From: Norana najaformis
Lineage: Eukaryota; Annelida; Clitellata; Crassiclitellata; Hormogastridae
Assembly (NCBI GenBank): GCA_964023275.1
Contig: OZ029917.1
Span: forward strand, 26,974,505 to 27,038,504
Direction of reading: 5' to 3'
DNA length: 64,000 nucleotides
Shown here: in pieces, positions 35,371-48,306 of the stretch
Layout: each line of letters starts with the position of its first letter
How positions within the stretch are numbered: position 1 is the stretch's first letter
The notes under the pieces: model-generated
Databases searched by the model: none
What the model saw: the letters and a program-made list of their open reading frames with translations, nothing else
What the model was told of the DNA's origin: nothing
Made by a program: the position numbers and the translations under genes

Positions 35371-36530
35371 TCCTACAGAAGAGACCATGCTAAGGCTACC
35401 AACTCCACGGTTCATTCTAGCCTCTAGAGGTGAGGTAAGGAGAGTTAACGTAAATTGAGGAATGATAAGGTACGATTCAGTAAGGTAATCGATCATTAAT
35501 TACACGTCTCTATCAACATCAATCGAGTTTGGAATCATAATCGCACATTTATATAGCGCCTCTTGAGATAACTCCTCAGAGGTGCTGCTGATCTGGCAAG
35601 ACAAAACCACGATCAATATAATGGCCTTCAACCAATGGCCATATAGAGGCCGAGAAAGGACAAGTCTAAGGCCGATAGTCGTGGTGTTGAAAGGTGTGGT
35701 CCTGGTGGTGATCGAGCATTCGTCTGTATCACAAACACGACAACAGCAATCCATCAAAGGGACAACATTTCTGCAATTCGATGACTTTGACCATAGATGA
35801 CCCATCTCCCTCTCCGCTTTTGTCTTCAATTACAGAGTTTTCTGGAATGGGCCTAAGCTGAACGGGGCTTTTGGGGCGATAAAGAAATGAGGCTTTCAGT
35901 TATGATGGCGAATAGAAAGAGCCAACGAAGAAAGTCAGCCAGTCACAAACATTACTCTGCATCCGGCTATTTATGTACAACAAAGAATTTATATAGCACC
36001 TCGTAGATATCTTCTCCTTGAGCAGTCTCGATAAGAGATTAATTTAACAGATTCATACGTCATTCTAATAAAACGCATCATTTTAAAAGAAAGATTTTTG
36101 AGAGGTGCTATACACATCCCTTTTACACAACATCGCTCTTTTTATAGCTGCTGAATAGCATTTATGTAACGCTTTTGTCTTTTCAGAAGCGCTCCTTTCA
36201 GGCAGGTCTATACAGTTTAATCTAATTGACCAACAAACTTTATATTACACCATTAGGCCTAACATTTGAATGAATCAGCTTGCAGTAGAACTTCACTGCT
36301 GTACCTACTGTCAGGGCCAATAAGTCTGGTCTAAATGGTCATTTTGATCAAGGGTCAGCCTTTACAAGGCTTCGGATTTCAGTTATAATAATGTTTCTAT
36401 CATTTATACATATATAATCTCGTTGCCTTTAATGGCAAATGTCACTCTTAAAACTATTACAGACTTCACAGTAATATGCGCTGTTGCAAACCGACAAAAA
36501 ACTACTGCCAAAATAAACTTGTATCTGAGA
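35371..36530. other. 5' flank of the PX-SH3 gene with antisense retroelement tails
   Basis: TTTATATAGCGCC at 35548 and TTTATATAGCACC at 35990 look like the reversed 3' ends of LINE-type elements (sense: GGCGCTATATAAA). The intervening sequence may hold the promoter or a 5' non-coding exon, but no start signal is clear. Confidence 0.4.
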
Positions 36531-36599
36531 ATTAATTGGATGTATGGACTTTAGAATTTAAAATTAACCTAAACTTTACCAAAATGCTGACTGAACTGA

Positions 36600-36960
36600 G
36601 ATGTACACTTCTTGATGTGTTATCGATAAAAGCAACAATAATAATAATAAGACAATTTATGTAGCGCCGTAGCAGGGACGAGGCCGAAAAAGGGCGTTGT
36701 ACATAAGTTGGAAAATTAACGAAAGTCATATGGTATTTTAGAAAGACAGGTCTTGAGCTGCGTTCAGAGATGGTGGATTCTTCTTCACAGAGCCAAGAAG
36801 ACTGTTCCATGCAGTGGGTCCAGCGACAGAGAAGGAACATTCGCCAAACCTCGTGGAAGACCGCGGGACATGCAGTCGATTCCTTGGTGAGGACCGCATC
36901 TGATATGTTTTCTGGTATACTACTCGAATGCAGAAGTCCGAAATATAGTCATGGATAAGG
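36600..36960 (-). mobile_element. LINE 3' end remnant
   Basis: The minus strand gives a decayed FSVAGPTAWNSL (36790-36840 region) and, at its end, GGCGCTACATAAATTG followed by ATTATTATT (36630-36665). This is the pattern of a CR1/L2-like LINE C-terminus with its 3' core. Confidence 0.6.
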
Positions 36961-37777
36961 CCATTTTGTGCCTTCTAAGTGATTAGGCGCAATTTGTGGA
37001 TGATCAGCTTAGGAAAGCGCAAATGGATGCATTGCCAAATTTCAAAATAGCCAGAATCCAGGGTGCAAATGACCCAAGCCCTTTTCCCTTCCGAAGGGTC
37101 TAGCGTAGTGTATAGGTAGGCCTTCTGTGAAATATATCTAATGCCACTTCTAAGCTATTTCTTCTATATACAATCTATAGCTTGATTAAGTTACAAAATC
37201 ACATTACTCTAGGGAAGAACAGACAGCAGCTTAAAAATATTCTAGAATTAAATCTAATATGACACGATGATGACAACGACGATTCTTGTGATGATGTAGA
37301 CTAATATTTCGCGTCCAGCCTTAATTGCCACTGACTGTACAGTTGATTTCCCTCACCTGTCGATGACTTGCGAAGGCAGACTCTGAGAAAACTAGGGAAC
37401 TCTCGCCAGCCCTAAAGGCACCTGTTCAAACGGATGAGAGACCTCTGAGCGTAGACAACCAGCCACGAGAAGACTGCCTGTGATAATATATTCTTCTCTC
37501 AGTCAGTTTCTGCCGATAAACTAGCGATAGACTACACTTTCGCCTGAGCGACGGTCGTTTTTAACAGCCTTCGGTGAAGACTGTGGGTGGAGGGAAGAGG
37601 AGAGGAGAGGGTTGTGGCTGTTTATAGACGAACAACGTCACTGTTGTGTAGATAGACCGACCGGAACAGTGACCTGTTGGAATTACCCATCATCAAACAA
37701 CCGCATTAGTCGCATTCCAACATATCTCTGCGCCCCTCTGTCTGTACGTTTCCCTTGCTCTATGTCTTTCTCTTTGT

Positions 37778-37885
37778 CTCTCTCTCTCTCCCCTTGTGCA
37801 CGCGAACTTCTGCAAAATTCATGAAAAGACCTGAGCGCAGGGAGGGAGAGTGATATTTCTCTTTGTGTGGGTGTCTCTCTCTCTT

Positions 37886-37962
<77 letters not shown>

Positions 37963-38024
37963 GTGCACGCGAACTTCCTGCTAACGTCATAAAAAAACCT
38001 GAGCGCAGGTAGGGAGAGTGATAT
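37778..38024. repeat. (CT)n tract with duplicated flanking segment
   Basis: TGTGCACGCGAACTTC through GAGCGCAGGGAGGGAGAGTG (about 37795-37853) recurs at 37962-38021 (TGTGCACGCGAACTTC, then GAGCGCAGGTAGGGAGAGTG). Each copy is preceded by a CT run. The longer run (37873-37961) lies between the two. Confidence 0.85.
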
Positions 38025-38344
38025 GCACTTAACGCGATGAGAATCGAAGTGACTTAAGACTCGTCAAGTCTTCACCGAAACATGAGTCATTCGAGAAACC
38101 AACCAGAGCCGCCAACGTGAAGTACACGACCCGCTGTGCAGACTATGTCTCAATAGCCACTCATCCACATCCAGGTTAACTGGAAAGATCACTTTTCTCC
38201 AATTGCATATTAATATTTCCACGACAACCCAGCAATGTCCAAATGACAACCGAGACACACACGTCGTTCTGCATCGTTTAGCCTGGCCATGCATGCAAAT
38301 AGGCCTATGCATTTATGAATGTGAAATGGTAAGGCATAGTTAAC

Positions 38345-38675
38345 AGTTGTTTACACGCCTCCGTATAAACTCCTTAGCAGCGTGGTTCCGGAGTTTGCAC
38401 TAGGCCTTATCTTTCGGCTTAAGCGCTTAAATTATCGTAGAAATTCACCACATCTTGTAAACCTCCCAATTGTTGCTCGCATACCAAACCCAAAGAGATG
38501 GCGGGTTAAAAGAGGTCGGCACAGAAGGGCCAGACACCATGAACCCCCATCCAAAAAAACTAAAGGGGCAGAGATCGATTTGGTCCTCACTTTTGATCCT
38601 AGGGAATGGAATTTTCAAGTCTTGATGAAAAAAGGGAGGAAAGTAAGTTTGAATTTTCCAGGTAAACGAGTCTAA
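38345..38675 (+). other. Basic open frame of uncertain nature and repeat D
   Basis: 38345-38425 (TGTTTACACGCCTCCGTATA, then AGCGTGGTTCCGGAGTTTG) resembles 31240-31320 (TGTTTACAAGACTCTATAAA, then AGCGTGGCTTCGGGGTTTG), so it belongs to a dispersed repeat. It leads into a 97-codon frame rich in Arg/Lys (RWRVKRGRHRRARHHE). It may be the 5' coding part of a retroelement. No conserved domain is visible. Confidence 0.35.
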
Positions 38676-38849
38676 CAGTTGAATAGATTTAATGTCTTAG
38701 TAGCGTCATAGAGTGTAAAGCGTAATAAAAAAAGCGCCTACTAAACCCTCAGAAAGTGGAAAAGATCGGGAAAGTTGATATTGAACACTAAATAGAGCGA
38801 AAAGTACTGCCTACCTCGGCTTCCCTAAATGGTATTAAGGCTGAGTAAG

Positions 38850-39299
38850 AAGAAAAAGTTCATCAGTAAGCAAACGGTGTTCAGAAAATTAGAAAAGTCA
38901 CCACTGTCAAACTTCCGCACAAGAACAGCCCAACCAATGGATTCTGATCCAGCGTTGACATTTTACACCAGATTCAGAGTTTCTGGACCGCACTGCATCG
39001 AGGGCGAGGAGCGACGACATAGTTACGTTACCGTCCGGCACTCCCTCGTAGACAGTCGGTAACGCAGAGTTCGGATATTCTTTGGCCCACCATGTCTCTG
39101 AAGGACAGGCATTTATTTGCAGCCGGTCGATTAGCCGTAGAACCTCTCCGTGATTGACGGTCGATGCCACTCCAAAGACTGTCTTCGACTTTCCTTCACC
39201 GAATCCAAGGTTTCCCGATTGCAGACGACATAAGTATGTCTGGAACACGATCCCGGCCAGCAGAGAACCTGTCCACCTTTTATAGGTAGCCCAACCCAA
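38850..39299 (-). other. Unknown protein-like sequence, family C (single-copy form)
   Basis: A minus-strand open frame of about 130 codons includes SGNLGFGEGKSKTVFG, EVLRLIDRLQINACPSETWW, YPNSALPTVYEGVPDGNV and SSLLALDAVRSRNSE. Parts recur elsewhere: the GNLGFGEGK block at 24.8 kb and the SSLLALDAVRSRN block, multiplied seven-fold, at 21.3-22.3 kb. I do not recognise the family. It could be a coding exon of a host multigene family or a mobile-element ORF. There is no clear splice acceptor at the start of the frame. Confidence 0.45.
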
Positions 39300-39589
39300 A
39301 ATGTGAGACCAAACACTGTACTAAACACACAAAACAACGGCAGATTCGAGAAATAACTCCAAAACGCCGACTCGGTAACAGTGAAAGTCCGAAAATATAA
39401 GAATTATCGAGCGAATTCTGCCTATGACGAACTAATCCATCAAAATGAAACATCAGGGAAAACAAAGGCCATCTTGGCCTCGGACATGCGCAGGAAAATC
39501 GAAGGTACGAAGTACAACCTACGTGTGGGTTAATGGGCGAAGCAAAACCTAGTTTTTCTAACTCGAACGTTTGGGGTCATGAGCGCCAC

Positions 39590-39601
39590 GGGGGGGGGGG
39601 G
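39590..39601. repeat. Poly-G run
   Basis: About 11-12 consecutive G. It has no associated gene and may be a sequencing-sensitive spot. Confidence 0.8.
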
Positions 39602-39954
39602 CGCTACGACCTCAGAGGACATCTTTGTAAACTTCTATTAAAAATTGACTTTTTACAGGTTTTTTAATCATGGCTGAGGGTCGACTTTTTTAGCCCAGAG
39701 GTAAGTCCCCTGCATAGCCTATGTCCTTATACAGTCGAGAAAAATTTCTATCAGGATGTAGCTAAAAGTTCGAGTGAGTGAGCAATAGTTCAGAAGATAC
39801 TTCTTATTTCTTTTCAAGTTTCAGCACAGAGAAGGCAATTTCCCAGACAATAGCTACAGTTTGACTCGCGATGACAATTCGCTTATTGTGTGCCATTCTG
39901 TCATGCCACCCACTTCATTTAATCACTAAAGAACGGTTTAGTCAGACGCCTGTC

Positions 39955-40135
39955 TATCATGCAGTAATATTCAAAGGCCAGACTACGTATGCACGTATGT
40001 GTATACGAGTTTATACGAGTATGTTAGTCCGTGAGTAGTATTCAAAGGCCAGGCGAACAAGGGCACATTATACGAGCATGTTAGTCCGGGAGTAATAATA
40101 TTCAAACCCAGGAGAACAAGGGCGCATTACATGAG
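39955..40135. repeat. Imperfect tandem repeat, about 60 bp, three copies
   Basis: AGTAATATTCAAAGGCCAG, AGTAGTATTCAAAGGCCAG and AGTAATAATATTCAAACCCA each start a unit. Units 2 and 3 share GAACAAGGGC-CATTA, and a TACGAGTATGTTAGTCC-type segment separates them. Confidence 0.75.
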
Positions 40136-40490
40136 CCACACAAAGGCAATAAAAGCTGTAAATAATTCAAAAATACAACAAGCGCGTAAAAGAAGCTAAC
40201 TATCCAACACTTTCATATCCATATGTAGGCCCTATCTATACGCAGGTACGTTATACATTTATACGCGTATCGTTCAGTAATCCTAGTAAGTAGGCCTAAA
40301 GACTTATATAGCGCCTTCATCCATTCCCGACATGACAGCTCAAAAGCCAGGTTAGAACAGAACGCTTTCAACCGCTCATGGATTACAGATACAAAGACAG
40401 GTCGAGAAGCCAAACAGGTAACAAAAGCATAAGCTAAAGAAAAACAGCACCATTGCTCAGTAGTTCATAAAATTCAGATGAGTGTGCTTA

Positions 40491-40600
40491 AGTCATTGAA
40501 TACACATGAATACACATGAACACACATGAACACATATGAATACACATGAACACACATGAATACACATGAATACACATGAATACACATGAATACACATGTT
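40491..40600. repeat. 10-bp tandem repeat (GAATACACAT)n
   Basis: Ten to eleven units, some with GAACACACAT or GAACACATAT variants. Confidence 0.95.
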
Positions 40601-41049
40601 AAACAGCTGGTTGATGACCCGTGTTTCGTTACAAATACCAATTTAATCGATTTAATTTAATGGGACAACCGATTCCAGAATGACTTTAAACCAAGGAAAC
40701 GCATGCTGTGCTGTGGAAGTTTGAGCGAGAGGAAGAATCAGGTCACTTTGGCCCACGGAACAAAGCATGTCTGAAGGGCAGATCTGACTGATTGCTGATG
40801 GAAAGAGATCCGCATGGATGGCATTAACTATTGACCTACATGTACAGCTCATAAATGCATGTATCACGACAGAATGGCAGACAATAAGCGAATTGTCATC
40901 GTGAATCAAACTCTAGTTATTGTTTGGAAAATTGCCTTCTGTGAACTGAAATTTGGAAAGAAATAGGGCGTTTCTACTGAACTGTCGCCCATTCACTCGA
41001 TCATAGACTCGAATATCCTGATAGAGATTTACTAGACCGTATCTAACTG

Positions 41050-41350
41050 CCTCGGGTGCAAAACGAGCTGCTGGGTCACATTAAGGCCCGCAAGTTGCGT
41101 TATTTATTTCCTCAAGACACCAGTGAGAGTAGTGTTATGCTCGGTCTTGTTGAGGGGAACCGAGGCCGCGGAAGGCCAAAGATAAGTTGGATTGACAACT
41201 TCTCGGCTTGGACTGGCTTATCGGGAACCAGATTGTTGGATGCTGCGCGCAATAGATGGCTTTGGTCGAAGATGGCCCTATCATGTAGTCAACCGTCGCG
41301 ACGCGACGATGACGAATTGACATGACATGGCATGACATGACATGACAGAC
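41050..41350 (+). mobile_element. LINE ORF2 C-terminal fragment with (ACATG)n tail
   Basis: The 89-codon frame has MLGLVEGNRGRGRPKISWID, NFSAWTGLSGTRLLDAARNR and W, which is the Gly-Arg-rich C-terminal block found in several non-LTR retrotransposon clades. It ends just before GACATGACATGGCATGACA repeats. The rest of the element is absent. Confidence 0.75.
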
Positions 41351-41359
41351 AGTATCCAA

Positions 41360-43365
41360 TCAAGAAGTAGGCTATCAAGGTTAAATTTTAGGGATTTTCT
41401 GGTTTATAAGCCGCGTATTGATCACATCTGGAGTAGATGACGGAAACACGTTCGACATATATTTTGCACATGCTAAAATGCTGTTTCAGGATATTTCCTA
41501 AGTGGAGAAACTGCCACACAGCATATAATGAGCTTAGTATTTGAATATGCCGTATGCTATTGTTCTATATTATAACCTCATTTAGACAGCAACTGTTGCG
41601 GATTAACTTCGACAAGATGAAAGGCCAATCCCATTCGGCAAGATCGTGAGGGTGCTCTGGGTAAAAATTCTTAAACCCCTTGTGCACCCCGCAAGCGGAG
41701 GCCATTCTTTGAAGGCAATCATGTGCCTGCTATATGAAACTCCCGCGTACAGGTGGCTTAGTAATCTGCGTATTGTGTCTGCGCTATATTTAGGCATTCA
41801 GGTAGACATAACTGACATATGGAAAATCCGTCAGCTGACACTCAGCTCTCGTTGCGAAGAGGCCGAGTTTCATATTTGATTATTACTCTTAAGGTGACTT
41901 TTTCTTTTGTTCGATTTCTTGTTATCAAGCCCTCAAAGGCGTCCTGTCTTATATCCCTTTGTGGATTCTGTCGCTCGGCAGCAAAACGCAACGACCCCAC
42001 TGTCGCATTTTCAAAAATTATCTTTAAGAACTTCTGCTACGCCAGATCAGTTCTTATAGATACAAGTTCTTATATCTCACAAAAGATCAGATGAGATAAG
42101 CTAAAATGAGACATATGCATGTGTGTATGTACGTATGCACGTTTGTGTATACGTGTTCATGTATGCATTTGTTTGAACTACACGTTTAACTCGCCCTATA
42201 GTTAAGATATATTCCGGAGGTGCGTGCCTCATCGCTTATGTTCATTCCGCAGACATAAGTTATTATTATTTTATTGAATGCTATTCCTCCAGCCAAAATG
42301 GCTGGGAATGCTATTCCTCAGGATATCCCTCTAATGCCACACTATTGCAATGCTATTTAGATAAGGTCATGGAAATTGATTCAAAATGCTTATTTAAAAT
42401 CAGTCACGTTGTGATCAAATAAAGCGTAAAATGAAGATTATGATATTTTATTTTACACTACTTAAGAAATCACGTACGTCAGGTCATCAAAGTCCAGAAG
42501 AAGCGTACACAGATTGTCCATCACTGGAGTGTACTCTGTACCAAAATGTCTGAGGGCTTGGAATCAGAGTACATTTTGCAGAGTCCCCATCACCTCACTA
42601 AGAGCAAAAAAATAAAATGTGAAATATATGCAGGCCTAAAGTTACGGATTCACAATGACAGAGCAATGTCCATTATAATCAAGACAAGTCAACAAGAAGG
42701 TTCTAAGCAAAATATTTTCACACCTTCCATCACATATTTCCTCTCCATCTTCTCTCCGGCCTTTCCTGCACTTGTACATCTATGTGGCGAGTTTGCCAGA
42801 GATATCAATAATTCATTATATGAAGCATTGACCGTTGTCAACACGGGAAGTTGACTGTGCGCAAAGTGAACATTCCGGACGCCGCATATGACATAAACAG
42901 TCATGGAAATTTTGATGTCAAGCCATTCAGTAGCTTCCCACGCTTAACTTAGGCCTGTAGTCCATAACCATTAACTACATCCTAATAATTATAATACCTT
43001 GGGATGCCCAGTTAATAATTTTTAGCTCCGAATTCCAATCGTTGTTACTGTCTTATTGAAATCAAAATGGCTGGGATTTAAATAAACATCCAGCATACAT
43101 CAGCAAGCTCTGTGTTTCAGTCTCAAGTCAGTCATGTCGGGCATCGTTGCGTTCTACTGTCTGTGGCGATATGCAGGTGCCACACTTCCGTACATAAGAG
43201 CCCATTGTGCCTACTGCTATGTTGGATCTTTCTCGAGGCATAGCCCTGCATTGCATAAACCTGTCGTTTCATTTGACTTTGCTCAGCATACACTGTCTGT
43301 CTACCTTACAATGCACCTGTCTAATACAAGTAGACAGCCATGTGATCAGCGCCTTAGAGAGGCAA
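41360..43365. other. Sequence without confirmed genes; possible short exon at 42480-42570 (-)
   Basis: On the minus strand around 42480-42570 a short frame HFGTEYTPVMDNLCTLLLDF, then DDL, lies between a CCCTCAG acceptor-like site and a GTACGT donor-like site. It looks protein-like, but I cannot assign it and no neighbouring exon was found. The rest shows nothing recognisable. Confidence 0.25.
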
Positions 43366-43369
43366 AAAG

Positions 43370-43505
43370 ACATACATGCATACACGCATGCATACACTTA
43401 CATGCACACAAGCATACAAACATACATACATAAACGCATACATACATACATATATGCATACACGCATACATACATACATGCATCCAATCATTCATATTTA
43501 AGTGC
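43370..43505. repeat. (CATA/CATG)n microsatellite
   Basis: Tetranucleotide tract with ATACATACATA and GCATACACGCATAC, similar to 33405-33545. Confidence 0.9.
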
Positions 43506-43514
43506 ATACACGCA

Positions 43515-43985
43515 TAATAATAACAATAAGTAGAAACTTCTATTGCGCCGGTGTCCAATGCACAAGGCATCAACCGATTACGCATCAAAGCCAAGCCGCA
43601 ATCAGGTCAATATCTAGAAGGTCAATCCACAGGACAGAGAGGCAGCCCACGGTGGATAAGCAATTTGCAAAAGGTAAGTTTTAACTTGAGCCAGAAGCGA
43701 CTGAGCAGAAAGGACACAGGGAGGGAGTTCCAAAATTTAGGCCCAGCAACCGAAAAACCCGTTTACCCCGAACAGTTCTAGTCCAAGCCTCCAAGGTATG
43801 ATCATATAAAGACAATAAAATGACCTTGCAGAACAATGGTAAGTCTTGGGAATAAGGACTGATTTTAAGTATTGTTGATGGCCTGAGTTCAATGTTTTAT
43901 AAACTGTAAATCCCGGTTTGAAACAAATCCTTTGCTGAACAGGAAGCCAATGCAAAGCTTTAAGCACAGGGTATGCTCATATTTT
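43515..43985 (-). mobile_element. LINE family 2, 3' part, antisense
   Basis: The minus strand reads LKALHWLPVQQRICFKPGFT, VYKTLNSGHQQYLKSVLI, then a decayed VNGFFGCWA and the 3' UTR to GACACCGGCGCAATAGAAG and a TTATTGTTATTATT tail. The reading frame has stops. It matches the 22.4-24.6 kb copy (CFKSKLVVYETLN). Confidence 0.85.
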
Positions 43986-43989
43986 GAAG

Positions 43990-45190
43990 TATTTGTTATG
44001 GGTCTAGTCAAGGAGTTCTGATTGTACACGTCCAAGCAAATGGCAACTGCTGTTGTTATCAGAATAACTGTGCTAATTAAATGTTGAGAGTTTTCTTAAA
44101 CTTGGGATTGACCGAATCGTACAATCCCCATCGATGTGGCGGTACGTGTCATCAGAATACCAACAGGTGCGTGCATACACTTTCGTCTGGCCTCTGAACA
44201 CCGATATTGGAAAGTAGAAGAGGATGTGGGGATTACCTAAGCGCAGTACCTACGTGACAACAGCCCTAAGTCCTTGCCTAAACATAGTCCTATATACAGG
44301 CCTATCTGCTTACATACACGTAGACTTATTTTACGAATACATATATATGTACCTATTTACATATACGTAGACTCATTTTACGTATATGTATATATATATT
44401 TATTTCTGTTTACATATAGGCCGTTCGTAGACTAATGTTACGCACACACACACATATCCAATTACATAAACGTAGAAATTTTTCACGTATACATATATAT
44501 ACAGTGACGGAACTCACGGAGAAAGAGGAAAACTCCCCAAAGATTTGACTGGGGATTATCCCGCAAAAGTTAAAACTTCTAATAGGGGACAGCTGAGGGG
44601 ACAGTGCTAAACCAAGCACTGTCCTCATGCTTTCTTCAGCTTTTATGCGTTGTCCCATTTTCTTTGCCTTGTTCAACAACCTGTGGCTTAGGAATTTTGT
44701 ATACGTGGCTGAAAGAGATATATATATATATAGAGAGAGAGGGGGAAAAGGGGACAAGTGAGGCGGGTGGAATGCTCTGTATGAGTGGGCCCACGGACTC
44801 CTGCGCCCGGAGTTGACTAATCTCCAGTCAAAATGCAATCTTTTGCATAAAAAGGCAAGCGCTTATAATTGCCATATATGGTCATGTCTGGCACAAACCT
44901 AGGGTGAGAAACCATCCCAAAGAGCCTATTTAAGCATCAGCTTTAAGCAGGTAAAGCGCAGATTGAGATTCGTGTCTGAACTTTTAATGCTGTCAGAAGG
45001 CTCAAGACATGGCAAAGAAGAACTATGATAGAATCAAGGTTGAATTCAGTGGTTGTCTGCAACATCCATCAAGACCTGACTGATTCAGTTGACACACAAA
45101 GTTGATTTGCACATTTATTTCCAGGTCCACCGTAAGATCTAATTTGTTTGGTGCCAAACTACAAAATGAATGATTGCATACCTCCACATA
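43990..45190. other. Sequence without recognised genes
   Basis: TA-rich patches such as ATACATATATATGTACC lie near 44335-44400 and 44485-44505, with a short TA/GA run at 44715-44740. The long minus-strand frame at 44410-44838 includes this low-complexity sequence and has no recognisable domain. Confidence 0.35.
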
Positions 45191-45194
45191 CATT

Positions 45195-45592
45195 TCGGAC
45201 TACATCAGGGAGACGCTACACTGGCTTCCTATTTCGGAACGGATTCGGTTTAAGGTTCTTCTACTTGTCGTTCTGCTACGGTTGGCACTGCGCCGGCTTA
45301 CATTCGGGAGCGGTGTGTTCCTGTTTCCAGTCGACCTGGTGGCCGGTTGCTGCGTTCTGCTGCTCGTGGAGATATGCTGATTCCACGTTACCGCACATCG
45401 TTGCGTGCTCATCGTGCCTTCTCCTGCTTTGGTCCATAGTTCTGGAACAGTCTCCCTTTAAACATTTGTACTTTTCCACTTAGTTTAACTCAATGTTCAT
45501 TCTCTGTTAACTTGAAAACGCACTTGTTTAGATCAGCGCTTTTGAGAGGTACTTGAAGAGCGCTATATAAGTGTTTGTTACATTACATTACA
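45195..45592 (+). mobile_element. LINE family 3 (CR1/L2-like), 3' end with (TTACA)n tail
   Basis: ETLHWLPISERIRFKVLLLV is followed, in shifted frames, by a decayed C-terminus. The 3' end is GAGCGCTATATAAGTG with three TTACA units (about 45555-45592). It is a separate family from 1 and 2 but has the same style of 3' core. Confidence 0.8.
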
Positions 45593-46384
45593 TATGACGT
45601 TTATGTTCAATGGCACCAACTGTAAATAGGAAGTGTTCAAAAATGTTAATTAAGTTGCAACAATATGCATAGAAAATTGTACAAAAACATACAGTAAGGC
45701 TTCTCTTTGTTGTCCCTAACTAAAAAGCTATTGGCAGTTTCGGCTCATTTAGCCTTTACTTGGAATCTATATATTTACTCCGTCACATGAACACTGTAAT
45801 CTGCATGCAATTGATGAATTATGAATATTTGTGTAGTCTCTGTCCCCCCATTTATGTTTACTGTCACCCTTTATCCCCCATAACGAACAAAAAATGCAAA
45901 AAAATCGGCGATATTGCGCCGTGTCCCAAAGTTATGTGCAGATTTTCGCCTCTGCATTCATATATGCCTATTTATATACAAGTAGACTTGTTGTGTAGAC
46001 TACACTCCCTACTTGTTGGCCTACGTGGTGTCCTTCGAGCAACACGTCATGCTCTGAGACTGTTGGCACGCACGGCACGCATTCAAAATGTCAGTCAATC
46101 GAGACCCTGGAGCTTTTGCTTGAAACTAGACCTGTTGCACAAAGCCAACACTTAACCTTATGAGCCGAGGCAACGGAAGTCCCGGATTATCTGATATTCA
46201 CCCGTTAAAGTAATAGCTCATAAGTGGAAGCCCATAGGTGACATGCGATTATTTTTATTTATCTAGTGCGCTCTAAATAGGGCCTAAAAAGAATCGCGTG
46301 TCCCCTATGGGTTTCCCTACTTATAACACTAATAGGAAACTGAACTGATGGACTGATCATCAGTTGATAAAGAAAACCTCTTGA

Positions 46385-46389
<5 letters not shown>

Positions 46390-46428
<39 letters not shown>
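46390..46428. repeat. (AT)n microsatellite at the 5' end of the second LINE family 1 copy
   Basis: About 39 bases of AT. It lies about 17 bases before the first LINE-similar sequence. Confidence 0.9.
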
Positions 46429-46432
<4 letters not shown>

Positions 46433-46645
46433 GCATGATTGAACCCTATATCGGCCTGTTTCTAACGTGTCCTTCATCTCCAACTTAACTGAACCGGTTG
46501 TTCTCTCGGATCAATGACTATCTAGCCTCCAGCCCACTCCTTAACCCACATCAATTTCGTTTTACTAAACGTCACTCAGCTGAAACCCTACTCATTTCTG
46601 TATAGGGGCATACAATAGCTTGTTTCTGCCATCTCTCATCAACAG

Positions 46646-46760
46646 GTAGAAATCTCGAGCTTACGGTTACGATCTTCAAGTGAGTTGATTGGCTCAACAC
46701 TGTTTGCCTCAGCACTTGGAATTGAATGCGGAAGAATAGACTATAATGTATACACCACTT
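46646..46760 (+). repeat. 115-bp segment inside the LINE, copy of 48307-48421
   Basis: It begins GTAGAAATCTCGAGCTTACG and ends ATAATGTATACACCACTT, the same length as 48307-48421 with only about six base differences. The first 30 bases are the LINE 3' terminus and the remaining 85 are unique flank. Compared with the intact LINE at 10.0 kb, about six bases (GTTTCT) were replaced at the insertion point. Confidence 0.9.
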
Positions 46761-47962
46761 GCCTCTGCCTTCTTGATATTTCAGCAACCTTTGACACCAT
46801 TGATCATAATATCTTACTTCAACGACTTTTAATCTGATTTGGTTTTACTGACTCTGCTCTCATGTGGATACAATTTTATTTCTCCTCCACCTCTATCTTT
46901 GTAGAATTATCGGAAGCCTCTTACCAATCATACCTTCTCAAGTGTGGAGTTCCATAAGGCTTCGTTCTTTAAACTCTTCTGTTTTTCCTCTACAGTACTC
47001 CACTCAGTTCAATCACTAGACCATTCTCAGTTGACCATCACCTCTATGCTGATATCATCCAACTATTCATCTCTTTCTCTCCGAACTGTTTAACTGAATC
47101 TATAGATCATCTATCTTCTGCGTGTGGTTTCACAAATCTCCTCGTGGATCACATCTAACCTCCTATCCTGAATCCATCTAAACCTGAATTCATATTTATG
47201 GTCCTGCTTGACCAGCTCAAGAAAATTCCAGACCCCTATATTTCCTTCAGCCTGGATTCTGCCTCTATTCACAATTTTAGTACTAATTCTTCTGTCCGCA
47301 ACTTAGGTGTGATCTCCGACCAAAACCTCACTTTTTTGATCGTATCACCCATCTTTACCGATCTTGCTCCATGTGTATCAGTGACCTTCGCAGAATCCGA
47401 CCTATGCTTGATTTCAAAGCTGCGTCTACCATCGCCACATCCATAGTTCATGCAAAACTTGATTACTGTAATTAACTTTTCCTCAACTATAGATACCACT
47501 CAAATAAACATCCTTCAGGCTATTCAGAATGCTCGTGCTCGTGCTATCACCAAAACTCCCAAACACCATCACATCACTCCTGTTCTCGAATCACTTCACT
47601 GGCTTAAAATACCTGAACGCATAGAGTTTAAAAGTCCTTTCGCTTACTTATAACACAATTAAATCCTCCCAACTCTCTATCTTCGCCAGTTATTTACAGT
47701 CCAACCAATTCGTTCAACCCGCTCCTCTTCTGTCCTAACCCTTCTTTGCCCTATCGTCACCTCATCCTTAAATTTGGAAATCTCTCCATAGCCATAGCTG
47801 CCCCAACATCCTTGGAATAAGCTCCCGTTTTAATTACGAAAATTACTTGACGCGTCATACGAACTCACCAAAACTTCACCCCTTGCAATGTATGAACAGG
47901 TCTTTCACTCAAAATTGTAAATACTTCTTTTCCACAAATTCTATCCTGATTCTTCCTCTTCC

Positions 47963-48152
<190 letters not shown>

Positions 48153-48306
48153 AATCAGAAACACCATCTAACGTAGCCGTGTGACTGTCTGCCTGCCTAA
48201 CTCTTGGATCCTGACCTGTAAATGCACCTTTCCTGGCCATCGATTTTGTTTTGATTGAATGCCTTTGAATAAGCTGGTTCCCGCGACTTGGCTTTCGTTG
48301 GGCGCT

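Noticed and set aside
44410..44838. 142-codon minus-strand frame as a gene
   Set aside because: It contains TA/GA low-complexity stretches, no recognisable domain and no supporting splice or promoter context.
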